NCBI GenBank assembly: GCA_016206365.1
Contig: JACQRR010000015.1
Coordinates: forward strand, 1 to 15,595
Direction of reading: 5' to 3'
Length of the DNA stretch: 15,595 bases
From: Candidatus Roizmanbacteria bacterium
GTDB lineage: Bacteria; Patescibacteriota; Microgenomatia; UBA1406; GWC2-37-13
Made by a program: the position numbers and the translations under genes. The notes under the pieces are model-generated. The model was not told where the DNA came from. It did not search any database and saw only the letters and a program-made list of their open reading frames with translations. Every line of letters begins with the position of its first letter. Within the stretch, counting starts at the first letter, position 1. Positions 7,559 through 14,367 of the stretch are shown here, one piece after another.

Positions 7559-8209
7559 ATGTTAGATCTTGTAAATACAATACTTGGTAATTTTCTCCAA
7601 AAAGTTCTTAACTTTTTACCAAACTTTTTTGCTGGACTAGCAGTCTTAACTGTAGGACTTATCTTGTCATCTCTCTTAAAGCAAGCCTTGCTTTCAATTT
7701 TTAGATTTGTTCGACTCGATGCTATATTAGAAAAAACCAGACTTATGTCTAGGGCTGAAGTTAAAATTTGGCAAGAAGTCTTAGCCGAAATATTACGCTG
7801 GACCGTGATCATCTTATTTCTTATTCCTACCTTAGAAGTTTGGAATTTGTCAAGAGCCACGCTTGTCATCAACCAGTTCCTCTTTTATTTGCCAAATGTC
7901 TTGGTCGCCGTCGTTATTATTTTTGTAGGGCTAATAGCCTCTAATCTTGGACACGACCTAGTAAAACACAGCCTGAAATCCATCGGAACAACTTATGCTA
8001 ATTCCCTCTCTGTCTTTACCAAGTGGTTGGTCGTTTTCTTTACGATTCTGGTTGTTCTCAACCAACTAGGAGTAGCACAAGATTTGGTAAGAATTCTTTT
8101 CACTGGCATCGTAGTAATGCTAGCTTTAGCCGGAGGTCTTGCTTTTGGTCTGGGAGGTAAAGACATCGCCAAAGAAATCTTGCAAGAGTTAAGAAATAAA
8201 TTTAAGTGA
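7559..8209 (+). CDS. TM-helix/MscS-like integral membrane protein without channel beta domain
   Basis: A 216-aa hydrophobic protein with about five predicted membrane spans (roughly residues 20-42, 76-97, 108-130, 150-170 and 176-198). Two stretches look like an internal duplication: FLPNFFAGLAVLTVGLI (19-35) and YLPNVLVAVVIIFVGLI (110-126), typical of the 'conserved TM helix' repeat found in mechanosensitive-channel relatives. The last span ends with the glycine-rich AGGLAFGLGGKDIAKEIL, like the pore helix of small-conductance channels, but the protein stops there. The cytoplasmic beta domain of MscS is absent. It may be a membrane scaffold or a minimal channel. Translation is well supported by a strong Shine-Dalgarno sequence (AGGAGGTG, 7543-7550) 10 bp before the ATG, unlike most genes here. 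The TGA stop starts the next palindrome. Confidence 0.85.
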   Translation: MLDLVNTILGNFLQKVLNFLPNFFAGLAVLTVGLILSSLLKQALLSIFRFVRLDAILEKTRLMSRAEVKIWQEVLAEILRWTVIILFLIPTLEVWNLSRATLVINQFLFYLPNVLVAVVIIFVGLIASNLGHDLVKHSLKSIGTTYANSLSVFTKWLVVFFTILVVLNQLGVAQDLVRILFTGIVVMLALAGGLAFGLGGKDIAKEILQELRNKFK

Positions 8210-8257
8210 CGAGCATAATTCCTTAATTCGCTCGTCATCCCGAATTTATTTCGGGAT
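8207..8257. repeat. Double palindrome at gene end
   Basis: TGACGAGC (8207-8214) pairs perfectly with GCTCGTCA (8230-8237) around a 15-nt loop. It is followed at once by ATCCCGAA-TTTAT-TTCGGGAT (8237-8257). The TGA of the first arm is the stop codon of the upstream gene. The second hairpin resembles the common CATCCCGAA...TTCGGGATC dispersed repeat. It may act as a terminator, but there is no T-run. Confidence 0.7.
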
Positions 8258-8312
8258 CCCCTTAAAATCTAATAAATCTGTGATAAAATATTTGATATTT
8301 GATATTGTTACA

Positions 8313-8338
8313 GGCCCCGTCGTCGAGTCAAACTCGAC
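8313..8338 (+). repeat. tRNA-Glu-like 5' fragment fused to a short palindrome (copy 2)
   Basis: GGCCCCGTCGTC (8313-8324) matches the first 12 bases of the tRNA-Glu gene 96 bp downstream at 11 of 12 positions. It then runs into GTCGAGT-CAA-ACTCGAC (8322-8338), a perfect 7-bp stem with a 3-nt loop. The rest of a tRNA cannot be folded from what follows. Confidence 0.45.
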
Positions 8339-8394
8339 TGATGGTCTACAAGCGATAATTATATTTTAGATAAATTTAATTATTGATCTTGACA

Positions 8395-8411
8395 GCCAAG
8401 TTAGACTTGGC
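8395..8411. repeat. Short palindrome overlapping tRNA-Glu start, copy 3
   Basis: GCCAAGT-TAG-ACTTGGC has a perfect 7-bp stem with a 3-nt loop. Its last three bases are the first three of tRNA-Glu, so in a precursor RNA the hairpin would compete with, or stack on, the acceptor stem. Confidence 0.7.
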
Positions 8412-8481
8412 CCCATCGTCTAGCGGCCTAGGACGTTAGGTTTTCAGCCTAACTACAGCGGTTCGAATCCGCTTGGGGTCA
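8409..8481 (+). tRNA. tRNA-Glu (anticodon UUC)
   Basis: The acceptor GGCCCCA pairs with TGGGGTC with one G-U pair, and the discriminator is A. The anticodon stem TTAGG/CCTAA encloses TTTTCAG, giving anticodon TTC. The T-arm GCGG-TTCGAAT-CCGC is standard. CCA is not encoded. The 3' half overlaps, on the opposite strand, the last codons of the recombinase pseudogene, as expected if an integrative element used the tRNA 3' end as its target. Confidence 0.96.
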
Positions 8482-9507
8482 CATTTGTTGACGAAGATGT
8501 CGCTACTTCATTGATTAGAGCAAAAGCACGCGTAGTTCTTGGGTTCGAAAAGCCCTTATAATGGTATGAAACGCCTTCGGGATAAATTACTCTCTGCAGT
8601 ATTGGTTTGTTTTCCGGTGGCAGGTCAGACCAACCCTTTTCAAGGGTTCGAATAAATGCCAAACTCCTATCCAGTAACGGCTCGATTTCTTGTTCTTCGT
8701 GATCGTTTTCGTTTAAAGAGTTTTGAGCAAGAAGAATTTTTTGTTCATAGTCGGATAACATTTCTTTAAGCGTTAAATCAGGATAAATTCCTTTTGCTCC
8801 TTTTATCCCTATTTCCTTTTTCTCCTGTTTTAATCTTTCTAAATCACGCACCCTTCGTAAGTAATCACCCTTAAAATCTTTCTCATATTCTTTATAACCG
8901 GTCATAAAAATTACCTTAAAAAGCGGTAGATATTCTTCATGTGGTTTGGTTACTGTCAAATAATCATAAAATTCATCATGAATATCTTTCTTTTTGACCA
9001 TTTGGCCGTATTTTTTACACTCTTTATTTACGCAGTAATAATAAGGATATTTTATCCCCATATGTCCTTTTGAAAACAAGCGATTAACGGATGATGGCAG
9101 AAACCACAAAGAGTAAACCGTCTTAAGGGAAATTCAGGATGATTAATCAACCGGTGGTTTATGGCATGGTTACTTTTCATATGCTGTAAATCTTGGCATT
9201 TTTGCCATAAGGAAACCGGTATTAACGGTTTATGTTTCCCTTGCCGGATCTCATGATCTTTGACTTTTAATAAACCGATATAAAAAGAATTGTTAAGAAT
9301 TCTTTGGATCAGTTGTTTACTGAATTTAATTGTTTTATCGCGATAATCTTTTATTTGTTTTTTGTTAAACAAAGCAGAAAGAGATGAGAATGTATTAGAA
9401 CCGGTAGAATACAATTCAAAAATTGTAATTACTTCCTTTGCACAATTCATATCCCATTCGCAGTTTCCTAAAGGAACGCCGGTGATTTTTGGCCGAAAGT
9501 ATCCAAC
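8453..9507 (-). pseudogene. Large serine recombinase, N-terminally truncated and frameshifted
   Basis: The remains of a large serine recombinase (site-specific integrase family). Two overlapping minus-strand frames join into one protein. 9507-9052 encodes the end of the linker and the Recombinase domain (WDMNCAKEVITIFELYSTGS, KQLIQRILNNSFYIGLLK) and the first half of a zinc ribbon (RRFTLCGFCHHPLIACF). 9109-8453 continues with SKGHMGIKYPYYYCVNKEC, a coiled-coil region and a C-terminal tail. Restoring one base in the T4 run (A4 on the plus strand, 9073-9076) joins the frames at CF/SKG, so the break is one missing base. The N-terminal catalytic resolvase domain with its serine is absent: the frame meets a stop at 9508-9510 and other genes begin there. 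The last ten codons (NVTPSGFEPL) are read antisense through the tRNA-Glu T-arm and acceptor. It should be inactive as an integrase. Confidence 0.85.
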
Positions 9508-9521
9508 TTAATTTTAATCTT

Positions 9522-9710
9522 ATGAGCAACTATCAATTATCGCGATATTATCAGTTAAGAAGAAAAATTATGGGATATTATCTTGGAAAAACAGAGATTA
9601 GACCCACTTCTCAAGAAAATACCGAATACGTCAAACTGTTTAATCTCTATGTCTGGAATGTGAAAGACCCAAACCAGCCGGAAAGGAGTTTCAATGGATA
9701 CGCTGATTGA
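9522..9710 (+). CDS. Small hypothetical protein, 62 aa
   Basis: I do not recognise this gene. It encodes a 62-aa protein rich in Tyr, Arg and Asn, beginning MSNYQLSRYYQLRRKIMGYY. ATG 9522 is chosen over an upstream in-frame TTG at 9489 because the TTG lies inside the opposite-strand recombinase remnant. The next small gene starts 17 bp before this one ends, in another frame and with a good ribosome-binding site, which suggests a translated, coupled pair. It begins just where the recombinase pseudogene is cut, so it may belong to the element that disrupted it. No domain is visible. Confidence 0.5.
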   Translation: MSNYQLSRYYQLRRKIMGYYLGKTEIRPTSQENTEYVKLFNLYVWNVKDPNQPERSFNGYAD

Positions 9711-9801
9711 ACCCTTTATCATCTTTCTTGGCTGTCTTTGGCATATTGGAGTGGTGGTTATTGTTATCAGTTTTATTGAAAGGAGGTTGAAGAAGAAATA
9801 A
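9694..9801 (+). CDS. Small single-span membrane protein, 35 aa
   Basis: A 35-codon gene: MDTLIEPFIIFLGCLWHIG, a hydrophobic stretch VVVIVISFI, then a basic tail ERRLKKK. It looks like a single membrane helix with the positive end in the cytoplasm. AAGGAG at 9683-9688 is spaced 5 nt from ATG 9694, one of the best ribosome-binding sites in the window. It overlaps the end of the 62-aa gene and is followed 10 bp later by a strong terminator, so the two form a tiny transcription unit. Function is unknown; a toxin-like or membrane-anchor peptide is possible but not shown. Confidence 0.55.
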   Translation: MDTLIEPFIIFLGCLWHIGVVVIVISFIERRLKKK

Positions 9802-9811
9802 ATCGTAATCT

Positions 9812-9856
9812 AGCCGCTGGAGTAGGAAAATCAAACCTGCTCCGGCGGCTTTTTTT
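9812..9856 (+). terminator. Rho-independent terminator
   Basis: A 15-bp stem (9812-9826 with 9836-9850, two G-U pairs), AGCCGCTGGAGTAGG against CCTGCTCCGGCGGCT, with a 9-nt loop and a T-run at 9850-9856. This is the clearest terminator in the window; it ends the small-gene pair and insulates the cluster that follows. Confidence 0.92.
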
Positions 9857-9939
9857 GTGGTCCTTATTCTAATTTTATTAATATTCATTGATTAAAAATA
9901 AATATATTGCACTACATTTTATGAATGTAATATTTCATG

Positions 9940-9968
9940 TTGACTTTTTAATGAAATTATGTTACTAT
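9940..9968 (+). promoter_or_regulatory. Promoter of the accessory ATPase cluster
   Basis: TTGACT (9940-9945), 17 nt, TACTAT (9963-9968). The predicted start near 9975 gives a leader of about 33 nt before ATG 10008, with no Shine-Dalgarno match. It sits between the upstream terminator and the first gene of the cluster. Confidence 0.6.
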
Positions 9969-10007
9969 ATTTTTTATATTTAATATTTAAGTTTAACATT
10001 TTATAAC

Positions 10008-10223
10008 ATGAATGAAACAAGGCAGGAAAAATTTAAGAGGCTTGCTAGTCAAAGAACCAATGCTACTTTAGATAAGCTCCGTTTAATTGGTAATCTATCA
10101 AATAAATCAAATTATGATTATTCTGATGCTGATATTAAAAAAATCTTTAATGCCATTGACACTCAATTAAAAGGTGTTAAAAGTAAATTTTTAAGTAAAA
10201 ATAGACAAGAATTTAAGTTGTAA
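10008..10223 (+). CDS. Small helical protein, first gene of ATPase cluster
   Basis: A 71-aa basic protein, mostly predicted helical. It begins NETRQEKFKRLASQRTNATL and continues with RLIGNLSNKSNY and DADIKKIFNAIDTQL. The pattern looks like that of a conserved family, but I cannot name it. It has no signal or membrane segment. The next gene starts 12 bp after its stop, so it is likely co-transcribed with the winged-helix and GHKL genes. Possible roles are a small DNA-binding or regulatory partner of the ATPase, or an antitoxin-like inhibitor; the sequence does not decide. Confidence 0.7.
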   Translation: MNETRQEKFKRLASQRTNATLDKLRLIGNLSNKSNYDYSDADIKKIFNAIDTQLKGVKSKFLSKNRQEFKL

Positions 10224-10235
10224 ATAACTTATCTT

Positions 10236-10850
10236 ATGGATATTAGCGTCTCAAATGTAGATGTAGCACTTTACGCGTTGTATAGACTTGGTGGAATTAC
10301 TAAAAAAATTCATACTGAAGAAATTGCATGGGAATCTTACCAACTTGCTAAAGAGAAATTCTGCTGGCGCCTACCTAAATTTAGACAAATGGATCTTCCA
10401 GATAAAACTCCAGTTCGTTATGCACTTGAACAAGCGAAAAAGAAAGAAAATGGTCAATTAATATTAGGTCGGGCTGGTGGCGATGCCGGTGGTGAACTAG
10501 AAGGGTGGATTTTTACACCTCAAGGAGTAAATTGGATTAAAAAGAATGAAGAACGAATTTCTGGTGGTTTAAAACAAAAAAGTTCAGAATTACCTAAAAG
10601 GGAATCTGAACGATTTATAAAAAGAATTAAGTTAGATCCTTTTTTCCAATATTTTAAGCAAAAGAATAATTTAGAAGGATCTTCTCAATATATGTTTACT
10701 GACATGTTGGTATGTGCTCCAGATGCTTCAAAAAGTATTGTGAAACAAAAGTTCGAACAACTTTGTTCTAATGCGGAATTAGTAAAAGATAAGGAAATAT
10801 TAAATTTTCTAAATTCTTGTAGAGAAAGGTTTCGAGATTTAATTTCTTAA
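10236..10850 (+). CDS. Probable winged-helix protein, 204 aa
   Basis: A 204-aa soluble protein. Residues 8-105 look like a winged-helix module: a first helix VDVALYALYRLGG, a segment HTEEIAWESYQLAKEKFCWR, a helix TPVRYALEQAKKK, a glycine-rich hairpin GRAGGDAGGELEGW and the closing TPQGVNWIKKNEE. The TPQG segment followed by a helix is typical of a wing ending in the last helix of such domains. The rest (110-204) is helical and charged. It likely binds DNA or serves as a specificity or adaptor subunit. It starts 12 bp after the 71-aa gene and ends 5 bp before the GHKL ATPase start, a strong sign of one operon. I do not recognise a named family. Confidence 0.75.
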   Translation: MDISVSNVDVALYALYRLGGITKKIHTEEIAWESYQLAKEKFCWRLPKFRQMDLPDKTPVRYALEQAKKKENGQLILGRAGGDAGGELEGWIFTPQGVNWIKKNEERISGGLKQKSSELPKRESERFIKRIKLDPFFQYFKQKNNLEGSSQYMFTDMLVCAPDASKSIVKQKFEQLCSNAELVKDKEILNFLNSCRERFRDLIS

Positions 10851-10855
10851 AGTAT

Positions 10856-13108
10856 ATGAAAATAAGATTAGGTGTTCCAATAGATTTCAAAATTTCTTCA
10901 AGATATTTCGACTTCAATAGACAAAATGCAATCAGGGATGTTTATGACGGACTTGTTGAATTAATAACAAATTCAGATGATAGTTATCATCATTTATTCG
11001 TAGCGAAACATAGGAATATTGATGGTGGTCAAATATTAGTTGAAATTGAGGAAAAAAGAAAAAATAATCCTTCTAAACTTATAACTCACGACAAAGCTGA
11101 GGGTATGACTCTACAAGATATGACGCTTAAACTCGTCCAGGTTGGAGAACGACAAAGTAAAGAAGGAGATAGAGGATTTATGGGAAGAGGCGCTAAAGAT
11201 TGCACGGCCCTAGGAAAAATGATTATAGAATCAATAAAAAATGAAAAATATTATAAGTGTGAATTAAATACAAATTCTCAATTTGTTCCCATTGAAGATG
11301 GGAAAATTGTTGATAATATCGTTAGAAATAATTTACGCATAAAACACGGTAATGGGACTGTTGTCACATTAGAAATTGATCCTCAATTCAAAATACCACA
11401 TGTTGAAACTATCATCCGCGATCTTCCATGGCATTATGCCTTAAGAGATATGCTAAGTTCTCAAAGTCCTACGGAACTTTTTCTTAGAAATTTAAATAAT
11501 CTTAATAAAAAGTTAGATAGGTTAATTTCTTTATCTCCGGAGGGTGATTTAGTCTGTGAGAAATTATTTGAAGTGCCTGGTTATTCAAATGTAAAAGCAA
11601 GACTTAAAATATGGAGGGCAAAAGATCCTTTAGAAGATCCATCTGATCGATTTAGAAGGTCAGGTCTTTTAATTAAAGGAAAAAGAACAATCTATGAATG
11701 TTGTCTTCTATATCCAAGCTTTGAAAAAGATTTTTATGCAAAAAGATATTTTGGAAGATTAGAATGCGAATATATTGATGATTTATTGAACGAATATGAT
11801 GAAAGAAGAAAAAATAACAAACCACATAGTCCGGAAAACCCTAGTTTAATAATTGATCCCAATCGGCAAACAGGATTAAGACGAGATCATCCTTTCGTTA
11901 AAGCCTTATTCCAAATTCCAACAGAAGAACTTAAGCAACTGATTGAACAAGATAAAGGTAAAGATAAGGAATCACAAAAAGAAATTGCTAACAAAGAAAC
12001 ACAACATAGACTTTCAGAATTAGCAAAAATTGCGAGTAAATTTCTTGAAGAACAAGTTGAAGATATTGAAGAAACTACTATTGACGATACAGTTGATGAC
12101 AATTTCTTTTCTAAAAAAGGAGTGCTGATTTTTCCTACATATTTGAACCTTGCCATAGGGCAGACAAGAACTTTAACATTTTATGTAAACAGATCTTTAT
12201 TTGATAAAGAAGGTCAGGAAGTGATTATTAAGAGTGATGATATAGCTGTAAATATTATTGATCCATCTTTTAAGTTAAGAGCCCATCCAAAAAGAAACGA
12301 TCGACTAATCGGATCATTTAGAATTCAAGGGGTAACTTTAAAAGAAATGGTCTGTCTTCAAACTAGCAGTGAAGGAATTCCACAAGCTGAAGCGATCGTT
12401 AAAGTAATAGAAAATAAGGTTGAAGAACATCAATTTAATAATTCGTTGGAATTCGAGCATAAACAATATCATGTTAAAGAAGGAAGTACCAAAACACTTC
12501 GGATTTACGCTAAGTATCCAGAATTAGTAGCACGCGAAACGCCTATTGAAATATTTTCTTCTGATCAAGAAGGTGTTCCGGTAAAAGGAAGATGTGTTTT
12601 AGTGCCTATAGAAGGCTCGAATTTTGCAATTGGTGAGATAACAGTCCAGGGAAGAAGACATAATGGTAAAGCAATAGTACAGACATCATTAAATAATGAA
12701 AAAGCCTTAAGTAATGTTAAAGTGGTTCAAAAAGATGAAAGCGGAGCTCCGATAAAAATTAAGATCGTATCAAAAAATCTTGGAGTTTATCGAGCGGCCT
12801 GGTCATCGCAGGAAACAAATGTTTTGGAAATTTCTGCCGCGCATGAATCTATTAAAAGATATCTTGGCCCAGAACCAGACTATGAAGGTCAAGATACACC
12901 ATTATTTCGCGTATTATTAGCAGAAATTGTTGCAGAGAGAATTTGTATGAAATCATTAGAATTAGAGGTTAAATCTAGACCTTGGGATTTTAAAGATGAC
13001 TTTAATGGCAGTCCTGAAATTGTGTTAAATACTGTAATAAGCCATCTTCAGAAAAGATTGAGAGATTTCGTTGCAAAAGCACATAAAGTTATGTTGCAGG
13101 ATTTATAA
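10856..13108 (+). CDS. GHKL (MORC/Hsp90-like) ATPase with Ig-like domains
   Basis: A 750-aa cytosolic protein. The GHKL ATP-binding fold (about 20-175) shows the N-box VELITNSDDS with Glu35 and Asn39, the Mg-binding motif HDKAEGMT with Asp79 and Gly83, the glycine-rich lid GFMGRGAKDCTALG (107-120) and HGNGTVVTLEI (164-174). An S5-like transducer region follows, including RSGLLIKGKR (268-277), then a charged helical stretch (about 355-405). Next come two beta-rich Ig-like segments, about 421-520 and 525-630 (LTFYVN; KEGSTKTLRIYA). The last part is helical, with VLEISAAHESIKRYLGP and LFRVLLAEIVAERI. MORC-type and Hsp90-type ATPases dimerise through the ATP domain and clamp around substrate; whether this one binds DNA or protein is not shown. 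The third residue of DxGxG is Ala81. It follows the 204-aa gene by 5 bp; the protease comes 59 bp later. Confidence 0.87.
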   Translation: MKIRLGVPIDFKISSRYFDFNRQNAIRDVYDGLVELITNSDDSYHHLFVAKHRNIDGGQILVEIEEKRKNNPSKLITHDKAEGMTLQDMTLKLVQVGERQSKEGDRGFMGRGAKDCTALGKMIIESIKNEKYYKCELNTNSQFVPIEDGKIVDNIVRNNLRIKHGNGTVVTLEIDPQFKIPHVETIIRDLPWHYALRDMLSSQSPTELFLRNLNNLNKKLDRLISLSPEGDLVCEKLFEVPGYSNVKARLKIWRAKDPLEDPSDRFRRSGLLIKGKRTIYECCLLYPSFEKDFYAKRYFGRLECEYIDDLLNEYDERRKNNKPHSPENPSLIIDPNRQTGLRRDHPFVKALFQIPTEELKQLIEQDKGKDKESQKEIANKETQHRLSELAKIASKFLEEQVEDIEETTIDDTVDDNFFSKKGVLIFPTYLNLAIGQTRTLTFYVNRSLFDKEGQEVIIKSDDIAVNIIDPSFKLRAHPKRNDRLIGSFRIQGVTLKEMVCLQTSSEGIPQAEAIVKVIENKVEEHQFNNSLEFEHKQYHVKEGSTKTLRIYAKYPELVARETPIEIFSSDQEGVPVKGRCVLVPIEGSNFAIGEITVQGRRHNGKAIVQTSLNNEKALSNVKVVQKDESGAPIKIKIVSKNLGVYRAAWSSQETNVLEISAAHESIKRYLGPEPDYEGQDTPLFRVLLAEIVAERICMKSLELEVKSRPWDFKDDFNGSPEIVLNTVISHLQKRLRDFVAKAHKVMLQDL

Positions 13109-13147
13109 AATTGTTAATCTATAAATTAAGTTTTGATTCTATTAATT

Positions 13148-13156
13148 TGTTAGAAT
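13148..13156 (+). promoter_or_regulatory. Possible extended -10 promoter for the protease gene
   Basis: TGTTAGAAT (TG, one base, TAGAAT) ends 11 nt before ATG 13168. The predicted start would leave a leader of about 5 nt. There is no good -35, so this may be a secondary promoter added to read-through from the upstream operon. Confidence 0.4.
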
Positions 13157-13167
13157 AAATTTAAAAC

Positions 13168-14340
13168 ATGGGATTAATAAGTGAATATATACAAAAAAAA
13201 TTTGGAGTGGTCGAGTTAGAACAAGAATTAATGAGGTTGATCAAAGAATATAACAAACTTCGTAATAGTTTTCTTCTTGTTTATTCTGCTTGCCTAGAAA
13301 AACCAATTCCTAATATTTCTCTTAATATGGATGATTACTATATTATTTTTGACCTCTTGAGAAATACAGGAGTTAACAACTTAGATGTTTATATCGAGAC
13401 GCCTGGGGGAAGCGGAGAAGCAGCGGAAGAAATAGTTGAATACATACATAAAAAGTTTGATAAGGTTTCTTTTGTTGTATCTGGGGAAGCCAAAAGCGCG
13501 GGAACATTGATGGTTTTATGTGGTCATGAAATACTAATGACTCAAAGCGGCAGTCTTGGACCAATTGATGCTCAAATAAGAATCGGCAGAAGTACCGTTT
13601 CCGCATATGATTATATGGAATGGGTAGAAGAAAAAAGAAAAGAAGCTGTAAAAAACGACAAGCTTAATCCATTTGACGCCACGATGGTCGCACAAATTAG
13701 TCCGGGAGAACTAAACGGAGTTTCAAATGCTCTTAGTTTTGCCGAAGATTTAGTAATTGAATGGTTACCCAAGTATAAATTTAAAAATTGGAATAAGACT
13801 GAAACTAAGAAAAAGGTAGTCACCGAAGAAATGAAAAAGAAAAGAGCAGAACAAATAGTCAAAGAATTAATAAATCATAAGAAATGGAGAACGCACGGTA
13901 GATCTCTTAAGATCTATGATCTAGAAAATATTGGTTTAAAAATCTCAAAAATTGATTCTGATCAAAAACTTGCTGATATAGTCTATAGAATTCAGACTGT
14001 TATTAAACTTATTTTTCACACATCCAACACTTATAAAATTACAGCTACCGAAAAAGAGAAAATTATCGGAATAGCAAGTCCAATCGGCAAACCTGTAAAT
14101 CTGCAACCAAAAGAACCCGACATCGTAGAAATGGAAGTTTTATGTCCTAAGTGTAGCAAACATTACAAACTATATGCAAAATTCGTTTCAAATCCAAAGA
14201 TAGATCAGGATTTTCAAAAGAGAGGATATAAAAAATTCCCAAATGATAACAAGTTAGTTTGTATTTGTAATTTTGAGATTGATTTAACGCCATTAAGAGG
14301 GCAAATTGAATCACAAACTGGAAAAAAAATCATAGATTAA
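13168..14340 (+). CDS. SDH/ClpP-fold serine protease with C-terminal zinc site
   Basis: A 390-aa soluble protein. The core (about 50-260) resembles the SDH proteinase / SppA / ClpP (crotonase-like) superfamily: VYIETPGGSGEAAEEIVEYI, then GEAKSAGTLMVLCGHEI with the likely nucleophile Ser110, then SGSLGPIDAQI with Asp134. A later WRTHGRSLKIYDLENIGL contains His243, a candidate catalytic partner. A helical stretch with many Lys and Glu (205-240) separates these. The C-terminus has LCPKC (Cys326, Cys329) and VCICN (Cys365, Cys367), probably a zinc ribbon for binding a partner, nucleic acid or substrate. There is no signal peptide or membrane span, unlike many SppA relatives, so it should act in the cytosol. 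It lies 59 bp after the ATPase gene on the same strand; together they suggest an ATPase-protease pair. It is not a housekeeping ClpP, which is about 200 aa without the tail. Confidence 0.85.
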   Translation: MGLISEYIQKKFGVVELEQELMRLIKEYNKLRNSFLLVYSACLEKPIPNISLNMDDYYIIFDLLRNTGVNNLDVYIETPGGSGEAAEEIVEYIHKKFDKVSFVVSGEAKSAGTLMVLCGHEILMTQSGSLGPIDAQIRIGRSTVSAYDYMEWVEEKRKEAVKNDKLNPFDATMVAQISPGELNGVSNALSFAEDLVIEWLPKYKFKNWNKTETKKKVVTEEMKKKRAEQIVKELINHKKWRTHGRSLKIYDLENIGLKISKIDSDQKLADIVYRIQTVIKLIFHTSNTYKITATEKEKIIGIASPIGKPVNLQPKEPDIVEMEVLCPKCSKHYKLYAKFVSNPKIDQDFQKRGYKKFPNDNKLVCICNFEIDLTPLRGQIESQTGKKIID

Positions 14341-14355
14341 GTATAATTTCAGTTG

Positions 14356-14361
14356 TATAAT
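14356..14361 (+). promoter_or_regulatory. Possible -10 box before the 65-aa gene
   Basis: A perfect TATAAT lies 6 nt before ATG 14368, placing the predicted start on the A of the ATG. A second TATAAT is at 14342-14347. No convincing -35 is seen. Confidence 0.35.
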
Positions 14362-14367
14362 CAAATT

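Noticed and set aside
11887..12156. Serine-rich minus-strand frame of 89 codons inside the GHKL gene
   Set aside because: Its composition is simply the antisense of the Glu/Lys-rich helical segment; no independent signals.
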